Positions 17,950 through 27,150 of a stretch of 39,943 nt of DNA are shown one piece after another. The stretch lies in the NCBI GenBank assembly GCA_021741145.1, contig JAIOYK010000053.1, positions 1 to 39,943 on the forward strand, in the 5' to 3' direction. Position numbers and translations under genes: made by a program. How positions within the stretch are numbered: position 1 is the stretch's first letter; every line of letters begins with the position of its first letter. The notes beneath the pieces were generated by a model. The model ran no database searches. It had not been told where the DNA came from and saw only the letters and a list, made by a program, of their open reading frames with translations. The stretch is from Rhodospirillum sp. (GTDB lineage Bacteria > Pseudomonadota > Alphaproteobacteria > Rhodospirillales > Rhodospirillaceae).

Positions 17950-18139
17950 GGGCGGGAAGGTCCTTGGTCGGGAAGGGAAGGGGCCACGGGAGTCCTCCCT
18001 TTTAGATTGCGAAATCCGTGCGGGCAAGCCTGTCGGTTATCGACCCTGAAAATGGTCGACCATGGCCGTGGTGCACGGGGTTCCCGCCTGTCCATCACCT
18101 TTCCAAGCTCCGGCTAGAGCTTTCATTTGGCTCGATACG

Positions 18140-21103
18140 TTAGGGCAGTTTTGCCCGCGTGTCGGAGAGAGCCTGTTCGATCCCCGCGGCGAAGACCTCC
18201 ACACTGTATTTCCAGGCGTCCAGACGCCCTTGGCTGGCCAAGGCCCGCCAGTCATCCGGATGTTCCACCAAGTATTGGACGGCGTTGGTCATGGCCTTGG
18301 CGCTTTGCCTTTCATGGACGAGGCCATTGTACCCATGGCGCAAGACCTCGCCCGATCCGCCGGCGGCGGATCCAATGACACAGAGCCCCGACGCCATGGC
18401 CTCCACCTGGGCCATGCCGAATGGCTCTTCGAACTGGGAGGGAAAGAGGAAGATATTGTGGTTGGCCAGGATGGTCGGCAACTCGACATGGGGTCTCTCG
18501 CCAAGGACTTGGACGCGGTCGCCCAGGCCCGCCCGTTGGAGTCGGGCTTTCTCTCCTTCCAGGAAGTCCGGGGTCAAGGTTCCGCCGATCACGGTCGCCT
18601 CGAACGGGATCGCGAGGGCGTGCAGCCGAATGAAGCAATCAATGGCCAAATGCAACCCCTTGTATTGCATGTTCAGCCCCGCGAAGCACAACCGAGGCAG
18701 ATCAAGGGACGGCATGAAGACTCTATGGAAGAGATCTACCCGCACGCCAGGAGAAAGAACGCGGGTGTGGGGGAAGTGGAGTCCAGACTCGATCATGCCC
18801 TCGCTTTGGGCGTGGCTGAGTGGGCAGGCAAGGTAATGGTCATGATCGGGGATTTCCGCCGGGGAATAGGGTCCCGGGTTTCCCATGGTGTGGACCGCCG
18901 GATAGGGGGCGTCGAGCATCGCATGGAGGAGGCGTGTGCCGATGAGATCCAGATTGCCGATAAGACAGATGTCGGCCTGAAAATCCACCGCCGCGCGGAG
19001 GACGGCTCCGGCATTGCGTGTTTCCGCGATCGGGCGGAGGGCCTCGTTGATCTCGATGCCTCGCGCGCCAAAATCGCCGAACAGGATCAGGTCCCGATGG
19101 ACATCATGGCGGTCCCGCTCGTCCGGTGGGATGGCGGTGTCTGGGCGCAGGCCACAGAGGATCCGGACCATATGTCCCCGAGCGCGAAGCCCCCGTACCA
19201 ATTCCCACATATACCGGCCATAGCCTCCCAATTCGTCGGGAGGGTAGAAGTTGGTGACCGTGAGGATCCGCATGGGATTGCCCTTCGATCTCGCCTCGGC
19301 CTTGATCCCCCGGGCGGTAACCGGAAGGGAATCGAGAATGGCGCGGATCTCGGGGTGGCTGGCCTCCAGGCGATCGAGTTTGGCCAGGACGTCGGGGTGG
19401 GCCGCGGGAGGCTGGACGCGTCCCACTTCGGACCAAGCCATTGCCGCGTTGGTCGCGTCGATCGGTTCGAGGGTCTTGGCGAAGGTGGTGAGTAAGGCGG
19501 GGTCCGCGCGCCGGATCATGGTCGCGCGCAACAGGAGGGTTAGACGTTCCGCCTCCATGTCCGAGTCCGCCAGGACCGCATGACAAGCCCGAATGCACGC
19601 CCCAGGCAAGGGGAGGCCGTCCAGGGCCGGGACAATGGCTTCCAAGGCGGATCGGTCCCCCGCGTCGAGGAGGACACGCAAAAGAACGTCCGGTCGGTCC
19701 AGGGTGAAGACTTCGGGCCTGTCTCCCTGTGCGGTGTATCCCCAGGCTCGGAGCCGTTCAACCGGGGGTGAAAGAGCACCGGGGAGGACCCCGTCTCCGT
19801 CAAACAGGAGGATTGTTTCCCAAGGAGCGCGGCGAAGAACCTGGGGCGGAAGGCCATCCTCGGCGGACGGGATCTCCGCTAAGGTCAGAACGGCCACCCC
19901 ATGATGGCGCATATGGCATGGGGTTGTGTCAAAGGGGGGGAGCGGGGCGTCATCCCTCGCTAGCCTGAGCCGGGGAAGGTCGACGAAGTCGTCTCGGTCG
20001 TCGAGGAGATCGGTGGGGAGACGCAGGGTGAGCGAGCCGGAAAGCCGATGCAGGTCCTGGATGGTTTCATAAAGCCTCCGCCGCCGCTCCAGATCCGGAC
20101 CGCGGCGGACCGGGACCGATGTCCGACGCTGGGGAAGGCAATAGGCATCCGGTGACCGGCGGTCGAAGACCAAATCGTTGAATTCGAGGGCCTTGACCTC
20201 GGCGTTATGCTCGCGCCGGATCCGGTCCCGTCCCGCCCGGGCGATGGCCAGGGCGGCCGCTGGGGAGGCGAGACAGTCGCGCGCCAAGCTTACCAGTTCC
20301 TCCGGCGATCCATAGCACAGCATCTCCCGTCCTTCCCGCAGTAGCGTGGAGAGGCCCGACTGGGGGGCGAGGCGGTCAGTGAGCAGGCAACCGCCGGCTC
20401 CGGCAACTTCGCCGATCCGGAGGTTGAGGTCGCCGTTCAGGGAGCAGTTGAAGGACACGACGGATTCGGCGAAGAACCGCGCGGATTCCGCTTGGGGCAG
20501 GATCTGGGCGTCCACGGGGAGGTTTGCCCGCCGTGCAAGGCCGATCAAATACCGTCTGTACCGGTGCGAGTCCGAGACCAAGCCACCGGTGAACGCCAAA
20601 CGAGGTAGCCGTTCCAGGTCGTCTGGCGTCTCGTGGAGGTGGAGGTTTAGGAGGGGCATCCAATGGACCTCGGGGAAGCCCGCTTCCTGGAACCAATGGA
20701 GATGGTGGCGGTCGTGGTCGGTGCAGATGATATCGAACGGCTCGCGGGACGCGTAGTCCAGGAGGGTTTTCAAGGGCCGGAGTTGGTGATGGCTGTCTCC
20801 CAGGACGAGGACCTTGATCCCGGGCAGGCGGTCCAGATTTCGCGGCAACAGACGGCGGGTGCCGTCGGCCTTGACCACCACGACGTCCGGTTGTTGGTCT
20901 TCGGGCGCGAGCCGAGTGGCGAAGGTCGCGGCGTCGAAGGCGCCAACGGGCGTCCGCGCGGTGACCAGCCGACCCGTTTCCGGGTCCGTTTGATCACCGA
21001 CGTCCGGTCCGCAAAAGACCTCGTTCCGGGAGAACATGACCGGTCTATATATGTCCCGACGCCCGAGAAAGAAAGAAAGGACGCGGTGAGTCTGCGCGAT
21101 CAT
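18140..21103 (-). CDS. two-module glycosyltransferase (CgeB/DUF3880-like plus GT4)
   Basis: A 987-residue cytoplasmic protein made of two GT-B-like modules. The N-terminal module resembles CgeB/Glyco_trans_1_2 proteins (HLHWFQEAGFPEVHWMPL near residues 133-150, then SFNCSLNGDLNLRIGEVAGAGG). A middle part of roughly 250 residues is not recognisable. The C-terminal module starts at Met611 with RILTVTNFYPPDELGGYGRY and is a GT4-type transferase with the E-x7-E-like motif EEPFGMAQVEAMASG. It may build a surface polysaccharide or protein glycan. It stands alone between GST/dprA and plsY, with no sugar-nucleotide genes nearby. An internal start at 19273 could in principle yield the second module separately. 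Confidence 0.8.
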   Translation of the reverse strand: MIAQTHRVLSFFLGRRDIYRPVMFSRNEVFCGPDVGDQTDPETGRLVTARTPVGAFDAATFATRLAPEDQQPDVVVVKADGTRRLLPRNLDRLPGIKVLVLGDSHHQLRPLKTLLDYASREPFDIICTDHDRHHLHWFQEAGFPEVHWMPLLNLHLHETPDDLERLPRLAFTGGLVSDSHRYRRYLIGLARRANLPVDAQILPQAESARFFAESVVSFNCSLNGDLNLRIGEVAGAGGCLLTDRLAPQSGLSTLLREGREMLCYGSPEELVSLARDCLASPAAALAIARAGRDRIRREHNAEVKALEFNDLVFDRRSPDAYCLPQRRTSVPVRRGPDLERRRRLYETIQDLHRLSGSLTLRLPTDLLDDRDDFVDLPRLRLARDDAPLPPFDTTPCHMRHHGVAVLTLAEIPSAEDGLPPQVLRRAPWETILLFDGDGVLPGALSPPVERLRAWGYTAQGDRPEVFTLDRPDVLLRVLLDAGDRSALEAIVPALDGLPLPGACIRACHAVLADSDMEAERLTLLLRATMIRRADPALLTTFAKTLEPIDATNAAMAWSEVGRVQPPAAHPDVLAKLDRLEASHPEIRAILDSLPVTARGIKAEARSKGNPMRILTVTNFYPPDELGGYGRYMWELVRGLRARGHMVRILCGLRPDTAIPPDERDRHDVHRDLILFGDFGARGIEINEALRPIAETRNAGAVLRAAVDFQADICLIGNLDLIGTRLLHAMLDAPYPAVHTMGNPGPYSPAEIPDHDHYLACPLSHAQSEGMIESGLHFPHTRVLSPGVRVDLFHRVFMPSLDLPRLCFAGLNMQYKGLHLAIDCFIRLHALAIPFEATVIGGTLTPDFLEGEKARLQRAGLGDRVQVLGERPHVELPTILANHNIFLFPSQFEEPFGMAQVEAMASGLCVIGSAAGGSGEVLRHGYNGLVHERQSAKAMTNAVQYLVEHPDDWRALASQGRLDAWKYSVEVFAAGIEQALSDTRAKLP

Positions 21104-21158
21104 GTCGGGCTCCTATGTCCACGTGGACGGCTTGCCGGGGGTGGACCCAGGAGTGGTC

Positions 21159-21773
21159 TTACCCCTCGTCTTTCTTCGCCCCGATCTTGCTTTCCTCGCC
21201 CTTGAGCAGGCGACGGATATTGGCATGGTGGCGGACCCAGGCGAGCAGGGCCAGGGCGCCAAAGACCCAGACGTGGCTTTCGCTGGCCAGCCAATGGGCC
21301 AGGACTGGCGCCGCGGCGAGCGCCACGAGCGCGGCGAGGGAGCTGTAGCGGAACAGGGCCGCCATCAGCAGCCAGATGCCACAGGCGGCCAGCCCCACGG
21401 GCCAGGAGGTGGCGATCAGAGTGCCCAGGGTCGTCGCCACGCCCTTGCCTCCCTTGAAGCCCAGCCAGACCGGGAAGTTGTGCCCCAGCACGGCGCAGGC
21501 GCCCGCGGCCAGGGCCGCGCTTTCGTTTCCCGCCAACCAAAGGGCCAACAGGGCGGCGATGGCGCCCTTGCCGGAATCGAGGATCAAGGTCAGAAAGGCC
21601 AGATCCTTCCGCCCCGTGCGCAGGACATTGGTGGCGCCAATATTCCCCGAGCCGATGGCTCGGATGTCCCCCAGACCCGCCAGCTTCGTGATCACCAGTC
21701 CGAAGGGGATGGCACCCAGGAGGTAGCCGCCCAAGGCGCTTGCGGCCAACAGGAAGAGGGGGGTCTCAAGCAT
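21159..21773 (-). CDS. plsY: acyl-phosphate:glycerol-3-phosphate acyltransferase PlsY
   Basis: A 204-residue membrane protein with several hydrophobic helices. The three PlsY signatures are present: [16 protein letters not shown] (about residues 41-56), [21 protein letters not shown] (about 97-117) and a C-terminal [13 protein letters not shown]. It transfers the acyl group of acyl-phosphate to glycerol 3-phosphate, the first step of phospholipid synthesis, at the inner membrane. Its start overlaps the end of the pyrC-like gene by eight bases, so it belongs to the pyrB-pyrC-plsY unit. The charged C-terminal tail (KIGAKKDEG) is cytoplasmic. Confidence 0.95.
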   Translation of the reverse strand: MLETPLFLLAASALGGYLLGAIPFGLVITKLAGLGDIRAIGSGNIGATNVLRTGRKDLAFLTLILDSGKGAIAALLALWLAGNESAALAAGACAVLGHNFPVWLGFKGGKGVATTLGTLIATSWPVGLAACGIWLLMAALFRYSSLAALVALAAAPVLAHWLASESHVWVFGALALLAWVRHHANIRRLLKGEESKIGAKKDEG

Positions 21774-23097
21774 GGGCCGCTGGCCGGGAAGAGGAGGCCT
21801 GAGGATAGACGGTCCGGCCGTCCACCACCGTGCGCAGTACCCGGCCTTGGACCGGACGCCCGTCGAAGGGAGAGTTCTTGGACTTGGACAGGAATTTGTC
21901 CGCGACGATTTGCCAGGGGCGGTCGGGATCGAAGATCACCAGATCGGCCTTCGCGCCCTCCCGCAGACGACCGGCTTCCAGGCCCAGCAGGTCCGCGGGC
22001 GCGCTGGTCATCCGGGCGAGCATGTCCAGAAGGGAGAGTTGGCCGTTGTGAACCAGTTCCATGGAAATGGCCAACAGGGTTTCCAGCCCCACCGCGCCAA
22101 AGGCGGCGGAGGAAAAGGGCAGGCGCTTGGTGTCCTGGTCCTGGGGCGAATGGTCCGAGGCGATGCAGTCGATGGTGCCGTCGCGCAGCCCCTCGATGAT
22201 CGCCAAGCGGTCCGCCTCCGACCGCAGGGGCGGGGAGAGCTTGGCGAAGGTCCGGTAGTCGCCCACGGACAATTCGTTGAGCGCGAAGTAGAAGGGGGCC
22301 GTGTCGCAGCTCACCCGCAGGCCCCTGGCCTTGGCCTGGCGGATGATCTCCACGCCCTCGGCGGTGCTCAGGTGGGCGGCGTGGTAGCGGCTTCCGGTCA
22401 TGGCGACCAACCGCATATCCCGCTCCAGCAGGATGATTTCCGCTTCCCGGGGGATGCCCGCCAGGCCCATGCGGGTGGCCAGATCGCCGGCGTTCATGAC
22501 GCCTCCGGCCAGGGTCGGCTCTTCGGGGTGCTGCATCACCAGCAGGTCGAAGGTCGACGCATAGGCCAGGATCCGCCGCATGGTCTGGGCGCTGGCGATG
22601 GCCTTCTCGCCATCGGTGAAGGCGAGCGCTCCGGCGTCGGACATGATGCCCAATTCGGCCAGTTCCTCGCCCCTCAACCCCTTGGTGCAGGCGCCGTAGC
22701 AATAGACCTTCGCCAGTTCGTTCAGGCGGGCGCGGCGGGCGACGAACTCCAGGGTGGCCTCGTCATCCATGGGCGGGTCGGTATTGGGCAGGCAGACCAT
22801 CGAGGTCACGCCCCCGGACACGGCGGCCCGCCCGGCCGACAGCATGCTTTCCTTATGCTCCTCGCCCGGCTCGCGAAGCTGGACGCGCATGTCGATCAGG
22901 CCCGGGGCGAGGCAGGCGCCGCCGCAGTCGACGACTTCGGCCCCCTTGGGGACATGGCCGCCCGCGAAGAGTCCCTCGCTGAAATGGATGATTTCCTCGC
23001 CCTCGGTGAGCAGGCCGCCCTGGACATCCAGGCCGGAGGCGGGGTCGAGAAGGCGCGCGTTCACATAGGCCACGCGGCCCGGCTTGGGAACGGCCAT
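21766..23097 (-). CDS. pyrC: dihydroorotase homolog lacking the HxH metal motif (PyrC-like/PyrX)
   Basis: A 443-residue amidohydrolase of the class I dihydroorotase type. Overall landmarks are intact: [43 protein letters not shown] and [10 protein letters not shown]. However, where active enzymes have D-x-H-x-H before LREPG, this one reads DMRVQ, so both first metal-ligand histidines are replaced (Arg and Gln). Such proteins encoded next to pyrB in Pseudomonas and some other bacteria are known as catalytically inactive partners that stabilise aspartate transcarbamoylase. That role is inferred here. It overlaps pyrB as TAATG, and plsY follows by overlap. A separate active dihydroorotase should exist elsewhere in the genome. 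Confidence 0.88.
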   Translation of the reverse strand: MAVPKPGRVAYVNARLLDPASGLDVQGGLLTEGEEIIHFSEGLFAGGHVPKGAEVVDCGGACLAPGLIDMRVQLREPGEEHKESMLSAGRAAVSGGVTSMVCLPNTDPPMDDEATLEFVARRARLNELAKVYCYGACTKGLRGEELAELGIMSDAGALAFTDGEKAIASAQTMRRILAYASTFDLLVMQHPEEPTLAGGVMNAGDLATRMGLAGIPREAEIILLERDMRLVAMTGSRYHAAHLSTAEGVEIIRQAKARGLRVSCDTAPFYFALNELSVGDYRTFAKLSPPLRSEADRLAIIEGLRDGTIDCIASDHSPQDQDTKRLPFSSAAFGAVGLETLLAISMELVHNGQLSLLDMLARMTSAPADLLGLEAGRLREGAKADLVIFDPDRPWQIVADKFLSKSKNSPFDGRPVQGRVLRTVVDGRTVYPQASSSRPAAHA

Positions 23098-24074
23098 TAT
23101 CGCTTCTCCAGGGTGCTGGTCGACTCGGTATGGTCCAGGTTGGCCGCCAGGATCTCGAGCACGGCCATGCGCACGGCCACGCCCATTTCCACCTGTTCGC
23201 GGATGACGCTGCGTTCGAAGTCATCGGCCACGTCGGAGTCGATTTCCACGCCCCGGTTCATCGGGCCGGGGTGCATGATCAGGGCGTCGGGCTTGGCCAG
23301 GGCCAGCTTCTCCCGGTCCAGGCCGAAGTACCGAAAATACTCGCGGACGCTGGGGAAGAAGTTACCCTGCATGCGCTCCATCTGGATGCGCAGCATCATC
23401 ACCACGTCCACGCCCTTCAGGCCCTCGCGCATGTCGTGGAAGACCTCCACGCCCAGGGCCTGGGCGCCGGTGGGGATCAGGGGCCTGGGGCCGACCAGAC
23501 GCACATGGGCGCCCATGACATTGAGCAGATGGATGTTGGAGCGCGCCACCCGGGAATGGAGCACATCGCCGCAAATGGCCACCTCCAGCCCGCCGAGCTG
23601 GCCCCGGCGGCGGCGGATGGTCAGGGCGTCGAGCAGGGCCTGGGTGGGATGCTCGTGGGCCCCGTCCCCGGCGTTGATGACCGCGCAGTTCACCTTCTGG
23701 GAGAGCAGCGCGGCGGCCCCGGACTCGGCATGGCGGACGACCAGCACGTCCGGATGCATGGCGTTGAGCGTAACCGCGGTGTCGATCAGGGTCTCGCCCT
23801 TGGCGACGCTGGAGGACCCGACCGTCATATTGATGACGTTGGCCCCCAGGCGATGGGCGGCCAGCTCGAAGCTGGTGCGGGTGCGGGTGGAGTTCTCGAA
23901 GAACAGGTTGATGACCGTGCGTCCGCGCATTTCCTCGCTGAACTTGTCGGGGGAGCGGTTGCGCTGGGCGTAGATCTCCGCCCGGTCCAACAGGGCCGTG
24001 ACCTCGATGGGAACAAGGCCCTCGATGCCGAGGAGGTGCCGGTGGCGATAGTCGGGGAAGGGGATCGCGTTCAT
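23097..24074 (-). CDS. pyrB: aspartate carbamoyltransferase catalytic subunit
   Basis: A 325-residue transcarbamoylase. The carbamoyl-phosphate motif STRTRTSFE is at about residues 62-70, [10 protein letters not shown] at about 140-150, and the aspartate-binding [12 protein letters not shown] near residues 268-279. It condenses carbamoyl phosphate with aspartate in the second step of pyrimidine synthesis. It starts the minus-strand pyrB-pyrC-plsY unit; its stop codon shares one base with the next start codon. No pyrI is adjacent, which fits the class that pairs PyrB with a dihydroorotase-like protein. Its upstream region faces a divergent aldo/keto reductase. Confidence 0.96.
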   Translation of the reverse strand: MNAIPFPDYRHRHLLGIEGLVPIEVTALLDRAEIYAQRNRSPDKFSEEMRGRTVINLFFENSTRTRTSFELAAHRLGANVINMTVGSSSVAKGETLIDTAVTLNAMHPDVLVVRHAESGAAALLSQKVNCAVINAGDGAHEHPTQALLDALTIRRRRGQLGGLEVAICGDVLHSRVARSNIHLLNVMGAHVRLVGPRPLIPTGAQALGVEVFHDMREGLKGVDVVMMLRIQMERMQGNFFPSVREYFRYFGLDREKLALAKPDALIMHPGPMNRGVEIDSDVADDFERSVIREQVEMGVAVRMAVLEILAANLDHTESTSTLEKR

Positions 24075-24343
24075 AAGGGGGGACTATAGGGCCGAGCCCT
24101 GTTTTCAGCAACGGGAACAAAAGCGGGGAAGGGGGATTTAAACACGCGGTCAGGACGGCGTGAAAGGGTCCACCGGGGTGCGCTCCGACCGCCTTGAACG
24201 GGAAAATTGGGTCGGCTTCCTGTCCTGGAACACTGGACATAAGGGCTCGACCAGTCCCATGTTTCGAGCACGGCAATCGGTCCACGACGGGTTCTCGCCC
24301 GGCGAGGCTCGGCGTGGATCCTCCGGGAGAAAGGAAAGATCAT
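24075..24343. promoter_or_regulatory. divergent region between pyrB and aldo/keto reductase
   Basis: 269 bases that must hold both divergent promoters. An inverted repeat with arms TGTCC and GGACA separated by nine bases lies at about 24221-24239 and could be a regulator site for the reductase. The reductase reading frame is open upstream to 24194, but that extension does not resemble the family. Confidence 0.35.
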
Positions 24344-25369
24344 ATGCCCTATATGGCGGACCAGAAACGGTACGACCGCATGACCTATCGCCGCTGTGGA
24401 CGGTCGGGGGTCGACCTGCCCGCCATTTCGCTGGGGCTTTGGCAGAATTTTGGTGGGGGGGATGCCTTCGAGACGGGGCGGGCCATCCTGCGCCGGGCCT
24501 TCGATCTGGGCGTCACCCATTTCGATCTGGCGAACAACTATGGCCCCCCGCCCGGATCGGCGGAGGAGATGTTCGGGCGGGTGCTGACCAACGATTTCGG
24601 CCCCTATCGCGATGAAATGATCATCTCGACCAAGGCCGGATGGCCCATGTGGCCGGGTCCCTATGGCGGGATCGGCGGCAGCCGCAAATATCTGCTGGCG
24701 AGTCTCGATCAGTCCCTCAAGCGGATGGGACTCGACTATGTCGATATCTTTTATTCGCACCGGGTCGACCCGACCACGCCGCTGGAAGAAACCATGGGCG
24801 CGCTGGTCCAGGCCTATCGCCAGGGCAAGGCGCTCTATGTGGGGATTTCCAGCTATTCGCCGGAATTGACCCGCAAGGCCGCGGCCATCCTCAAGGAAGA
24901 CCGCGTCCCCCTGTTCATCCACCAGCCGAACTATTCCATGTTCAGCCGCTGGATCGAGGAGGGACTGCTGGACACCCTGGACGACATCGGAACCGGCTGC
25001 ATCGCCTTTTCGCCCTTGGCCCAGGGTCTGTTGACCAACAAATACCTGAATGGCGTGCCGGAGGATGCAAGGGCCACCAAGGGCGTTTCGCTCAAGGCGG
25101 CGTCCCTTGGGGACAAGATCGACCGAGTCCGCGCCTTGAACGGCATCGCCGAACAGCGGGGCCAGACCTTGGCGCAAATGGCCATCGCCTGGGCTTTGCG
25201 CGACCCCCGGGTGACATCGGCCTTGATCGGGGCGCGAACCGTCGAGCAGCTTGAAAACTCCCTGGGTGCCCTCGACGGGTTGGCCTTCTCGACCGAGGAG
25301 TTGGCCGAGATCGACCGCTACGCGACGGAAGGGGGGACGAACCTCTGGGCGGTATCCTCTTCGATCTGA
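24344..25369 (+). CDS. aldo/keto reductase, YghZ/GpmA-like (L-glyceraldehyde 3-phosphate reductase type)
   Basis: A 341-residue TIM-barrel NADPH oxidoreductase. ATG 24344 was chosen for its AGAAAGGA ribosome site and because the protein then begins like E. coli YghZ (YRRCGRSGVDLPAISLGLW). The catalytic tetrad is visible: Asp and Tyr in HFDLANNYGPPPGSAEE, Lys in ISTKAG and His in FYSHRVD. The C-terminal nucleotide site is SALIGARTVEQLENS. YghZ detoxifies L-glyceraldehyde 3-phosphate and methylglyoxal. The similarity is close along the whole length by eye. An SDR gene follows after 37 bases with its own strong ribosome site, so the two are likely one operon. Confidence 0.9.
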   Translation: MPYMADQKRYDRMTYRRCGRSGVDLPAISLGLWQNFGGGDAFETGRAILRRAFDLGVTHFDLANNYGPPPGSAEEMFGRVLTNDFGPYRDEMIISTKAGWPMWPGPYGGIGGSRKYLLASLDQSLKRMGLDYVDIFYSHRVDPTTPLEETMGALVQAYRQGKALYVGISSYSPELTRKAAAILKEDRVPLFIHQPNYSMFSRWIEEGLLDTLDDIGTGCIAFSPLAQGLLTNKYLNGVPEDARATKGVSLKAASLGDKIDRVRALNGIAEQRGQTLAQMAIAWALRDPRVTSALIGARTVEQLENSLGALDGLAFSTEELAEIDRYATEGGTNLWAVSSSI

Positions 25370-25406
25370 CCCGCGCCGAACCGAAGTTTTTAAAGGAGCA
25401 AGCATC

Positions 25407-26249
25407 ATGACGCATCCCGCCATCGAAAAAGGGAGGGTCGCGGTCGTCACCGGCGGCGCCAGTGGCATTGGGTTCGCGGCCGCGCGCCGGTTTGGTGCCG
25501 AGGGGATGACGGTGCTTGTCACCGATTTGCCTGGCGACGCGCTCGAGACCGCGGTGAAGCATCTGAAACGGGAAGGAATCGACGCGACCGGCCTGGCTGT
25601 CGACGTCACCGACCGCGCCCAGGTCACCGCGGCCAAGGAGAAGGCCGATGGGCTTGGGTCCGTGTCGGTGGTCCTGTCAAACGCCGGTCGGGAGGGGGGT
25701 GGCACGCTTTTCGCGGGGGAAGAGGTTTGGCGGGGGACCCTGGAGACCAATCTGTGGGGCGCCATCCATGTCACCCAGATCTTTCTGCCGGACATGATTG
25801 AAGGACCTGGACCCGGAGCGATCCTCTACACGGGCTCGAAACAGGGGATCACCCTGCCTCCCGGCGATACCGCCTACAATGTCTCGAAGGCGGCGCTCCG
25901 CGCGTTTTCCGAGTCCGTGGCCCATGACCTCGCGACCCGGACCGGCGACCGGGTGAGCGCGCATTTGTTGATTCCGGGCTTCACCTTCACCGGATTCACG
26001 CGGGCCAAGGGGGTGACCGAGAAACCCGCGGGGGCTTGGACCGCCGATCAGGTCGTGGATTATATGATGACCGGTCTCGACAAAGGGGCGTTCTATCTCC
26101 TTTGTCCCGACAATGAAGTGGATCGCGCGACCGATCTGAAGCGGATCCGCTGGAGCCTCGGAGATATCCTCGAGAATCGTCCCCCCTTGTCCCGCTGGCA
26201 TCCTCGCCACGCCGAGGCCTTCAAGGCGTACATGGCGTCCGATGGGTGA
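25407..26249 (+). CDS. short-chain dehydrogenase/reductase
   Basis: A 280-residue classical SDR. AAAGGAG at 25392-25398 precedes ATG 25407. The cofactor motif TGGASGIG is at residues 15-22, the structural NAG motif is in LSNAGREGG, the active-site Ser is in LYTGSKQG, and the catalytic Tyr and Lys are in AYNVSKAAL. The C-terminal part (DNEVDRATDLKRIRW and the end near RHAEAFKAYM) is seen in a subgroup of alphaproteobacterial SDRs. It reduces or oxidises an unknown carbonyl or alcohol. Co-transcription with the YghZ-like reductase is likely, and a strong terminator follows the stop. Confidence 0.88.
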   Translation: MTHPAIEKGRVAVVTGGASGIGFAAARRFGAEGMTVLVTDLPGDALETAVKHLKREGIDATGLAVDVTDRAQVTAAKEKADGLGSVSVVLSNAGREGGGTLFAGEEVWRGTLETNLWGAIHVTQIFLPDMIEGPGPGAILYTGSKQGITLPPGDTAYNVSKAALRAFSESVAHDLATRTGDRVSAHLLIPGFTFTGFTRAKGVTEKPAGAWTADQVVDYMMTGLDKGAFYLLCPDNEVDRATDLKRIRWSLGDILENRPPLSRWHPRHAEAFKAYMASDG

Positions 26250-26287
26250 CGAGGGGGTGGTTTAATGCGGATCGGATCCACAAAGTA

Positions 26288-26319
26288 AAACCCGCCCATC
26301 GGGGTGGATGGGCGGGTTT
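26288..26319. terminator. bidirectional terminator
   Basis: A perfect 13-pair stem (26288-26300 with 26307-26319) is built of AAACCCGCCCATC and its complement around a GGGGTG loop. The A and T ends make it functional in both directions, for the SDR gene on the plus strand and the secreted protein gene on the minus strand. Confidence 0.85.
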
Positions 26320-26388
26320 GCGGTCCGGTTGGAAGGGAGGCAGCCAACCGGACAAGGTCCGGGACCCCAGGTGGGGGTGGGGATGGGG

Positions 26389-26898
26389 TTAAGCCCCGGA
26401 CGCATTCACGTTCTCTCCGGCGAGCATCTCCGGAGAATGCGGCAACATATAGGTCGTCACGCAGGGCGCCACCGTTACCGGCATCGCCTGGCCCGTCGCC
26501 AAGCCGATCAGGACCTGCTCGCAGGCCATGGGGTCCGGGTCGTTCAGGGTCCCGACCAGTGTGTCGTTGAACAGCTCCGCCGCGGGATCGTCGCTGGTCA
26601 ACTCTTCCCTGCCCAAGCCCGTCGCCAACAGATAGCTTTCGATGCAGGGCGCGCTGGACAGGGGCACCGGGATGCCAATGGCGATGTTGTTGAGGACATC
26701 GTCACAGCTTAGGGTCGCGGTTTGGTCGAAGGAGAAGGTCACCTTCGGAGCGGGCATGGTATTGGCTGGGCGAGCGGTGATCTTGGTGGCATCCATCGGG
26801 GTGGGGTCACTGGCCTGTTCGGCCAGGGCCGCGGGCAGCGCGGTACCAAGAAGCACGGCGGCGGCGGTCACACTCAGGATCTTGCGCAGTTTGGACAT
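26389..26898 (-). CDS. secreted protein with a duplicated cysteine motif, unknown function
   Basis: A 169-residue protein from ATG 26898, which has GGAGG upstream. Residues 1-26 are a signal peptide ending ALA. The mature part has only four cysteines, at 65, 85, 126 and 146, and these form two similar units: CDDVLNNIAIGIPVPLSSAPC and, at 126-146, a matching segment with CEQVL, MPV and APC, each followed by a Tyr and Leu. Both pairs are spaced exactly 20 residues apart, which suggests one disulfide per unit in the periplasm. No family is recognised. The gene is monocistronic, ending at the shared terminator, and lies upstream of no other gene; the two-component genes are transcribed toward it. 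Confidence 0.75.
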   Translation of the reverse strand: MSKLRKILSVTAAAVLLGTALPAALAEQASDPTPMDATKITARPANTMPAPKVTFSFDQTATLSCDDVLNNIAIGIPVPLSSAPCIESYLLATGLGREELTSDDPAAELFNDTLVGTLNDPDPMACEQVLIGLATGQAMPVTVAPCVTTYMLPHSPEMLAGENVNASGA

Positions 26899-27053
26899 AA
26901 TTTTTGTCCTCCATTGGAACTCGTAAGAAGGAAACGGATGAAGCGCCGGATCGTTGCCTGCTTTTGGTGTTCGCTTCGCTGGTTGCCCCGTCGGCGTCGC
27001 CGACCCCGTTCCCAACCATTGATGAAAGGTTAACCGAGTCCCCGCCGCGCTAC

Positions 27054-27067
27054 AGTGACGGGCGTCA
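27054..27067. promoter_or_regulatory. 14-bp palindrome upstream of the secreted-protein gene
   Basis: GTGACG and CGTCAC flank a GG pair, a perfect palindrome of the size bound by dimeric regulators. It lies about 155 bases upstream of the secreted-protein start and just beyond the end of the histidine kinase gene. Regulatory function is a guess from symmetry and position. Confidence 0.3.
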
Positions 27068-27150
27068 CCAAGAGGTGAGTTCCTTGCGAAAAATGTTCCG
27101 CCCATCGCGGCGGCTTGTAAAAAAATGTTTAAAATCAGGGATATGGAAAA

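Noticed and set aside
24194-24343. A 50-residue N-terminal extension of the aldo/keto reductase
   Set aside because: It has no similarity to the YghZ N-terminus, and the ATG at 24344 has the good ribosome site.
24071-25795. A 574-codon minus-strand frame antisense to the aldo/keto reductase and SDR
   Set aside because: It crosses two well-supported genes and their intergenic gap, has no recognisable domain and no ribosome site.
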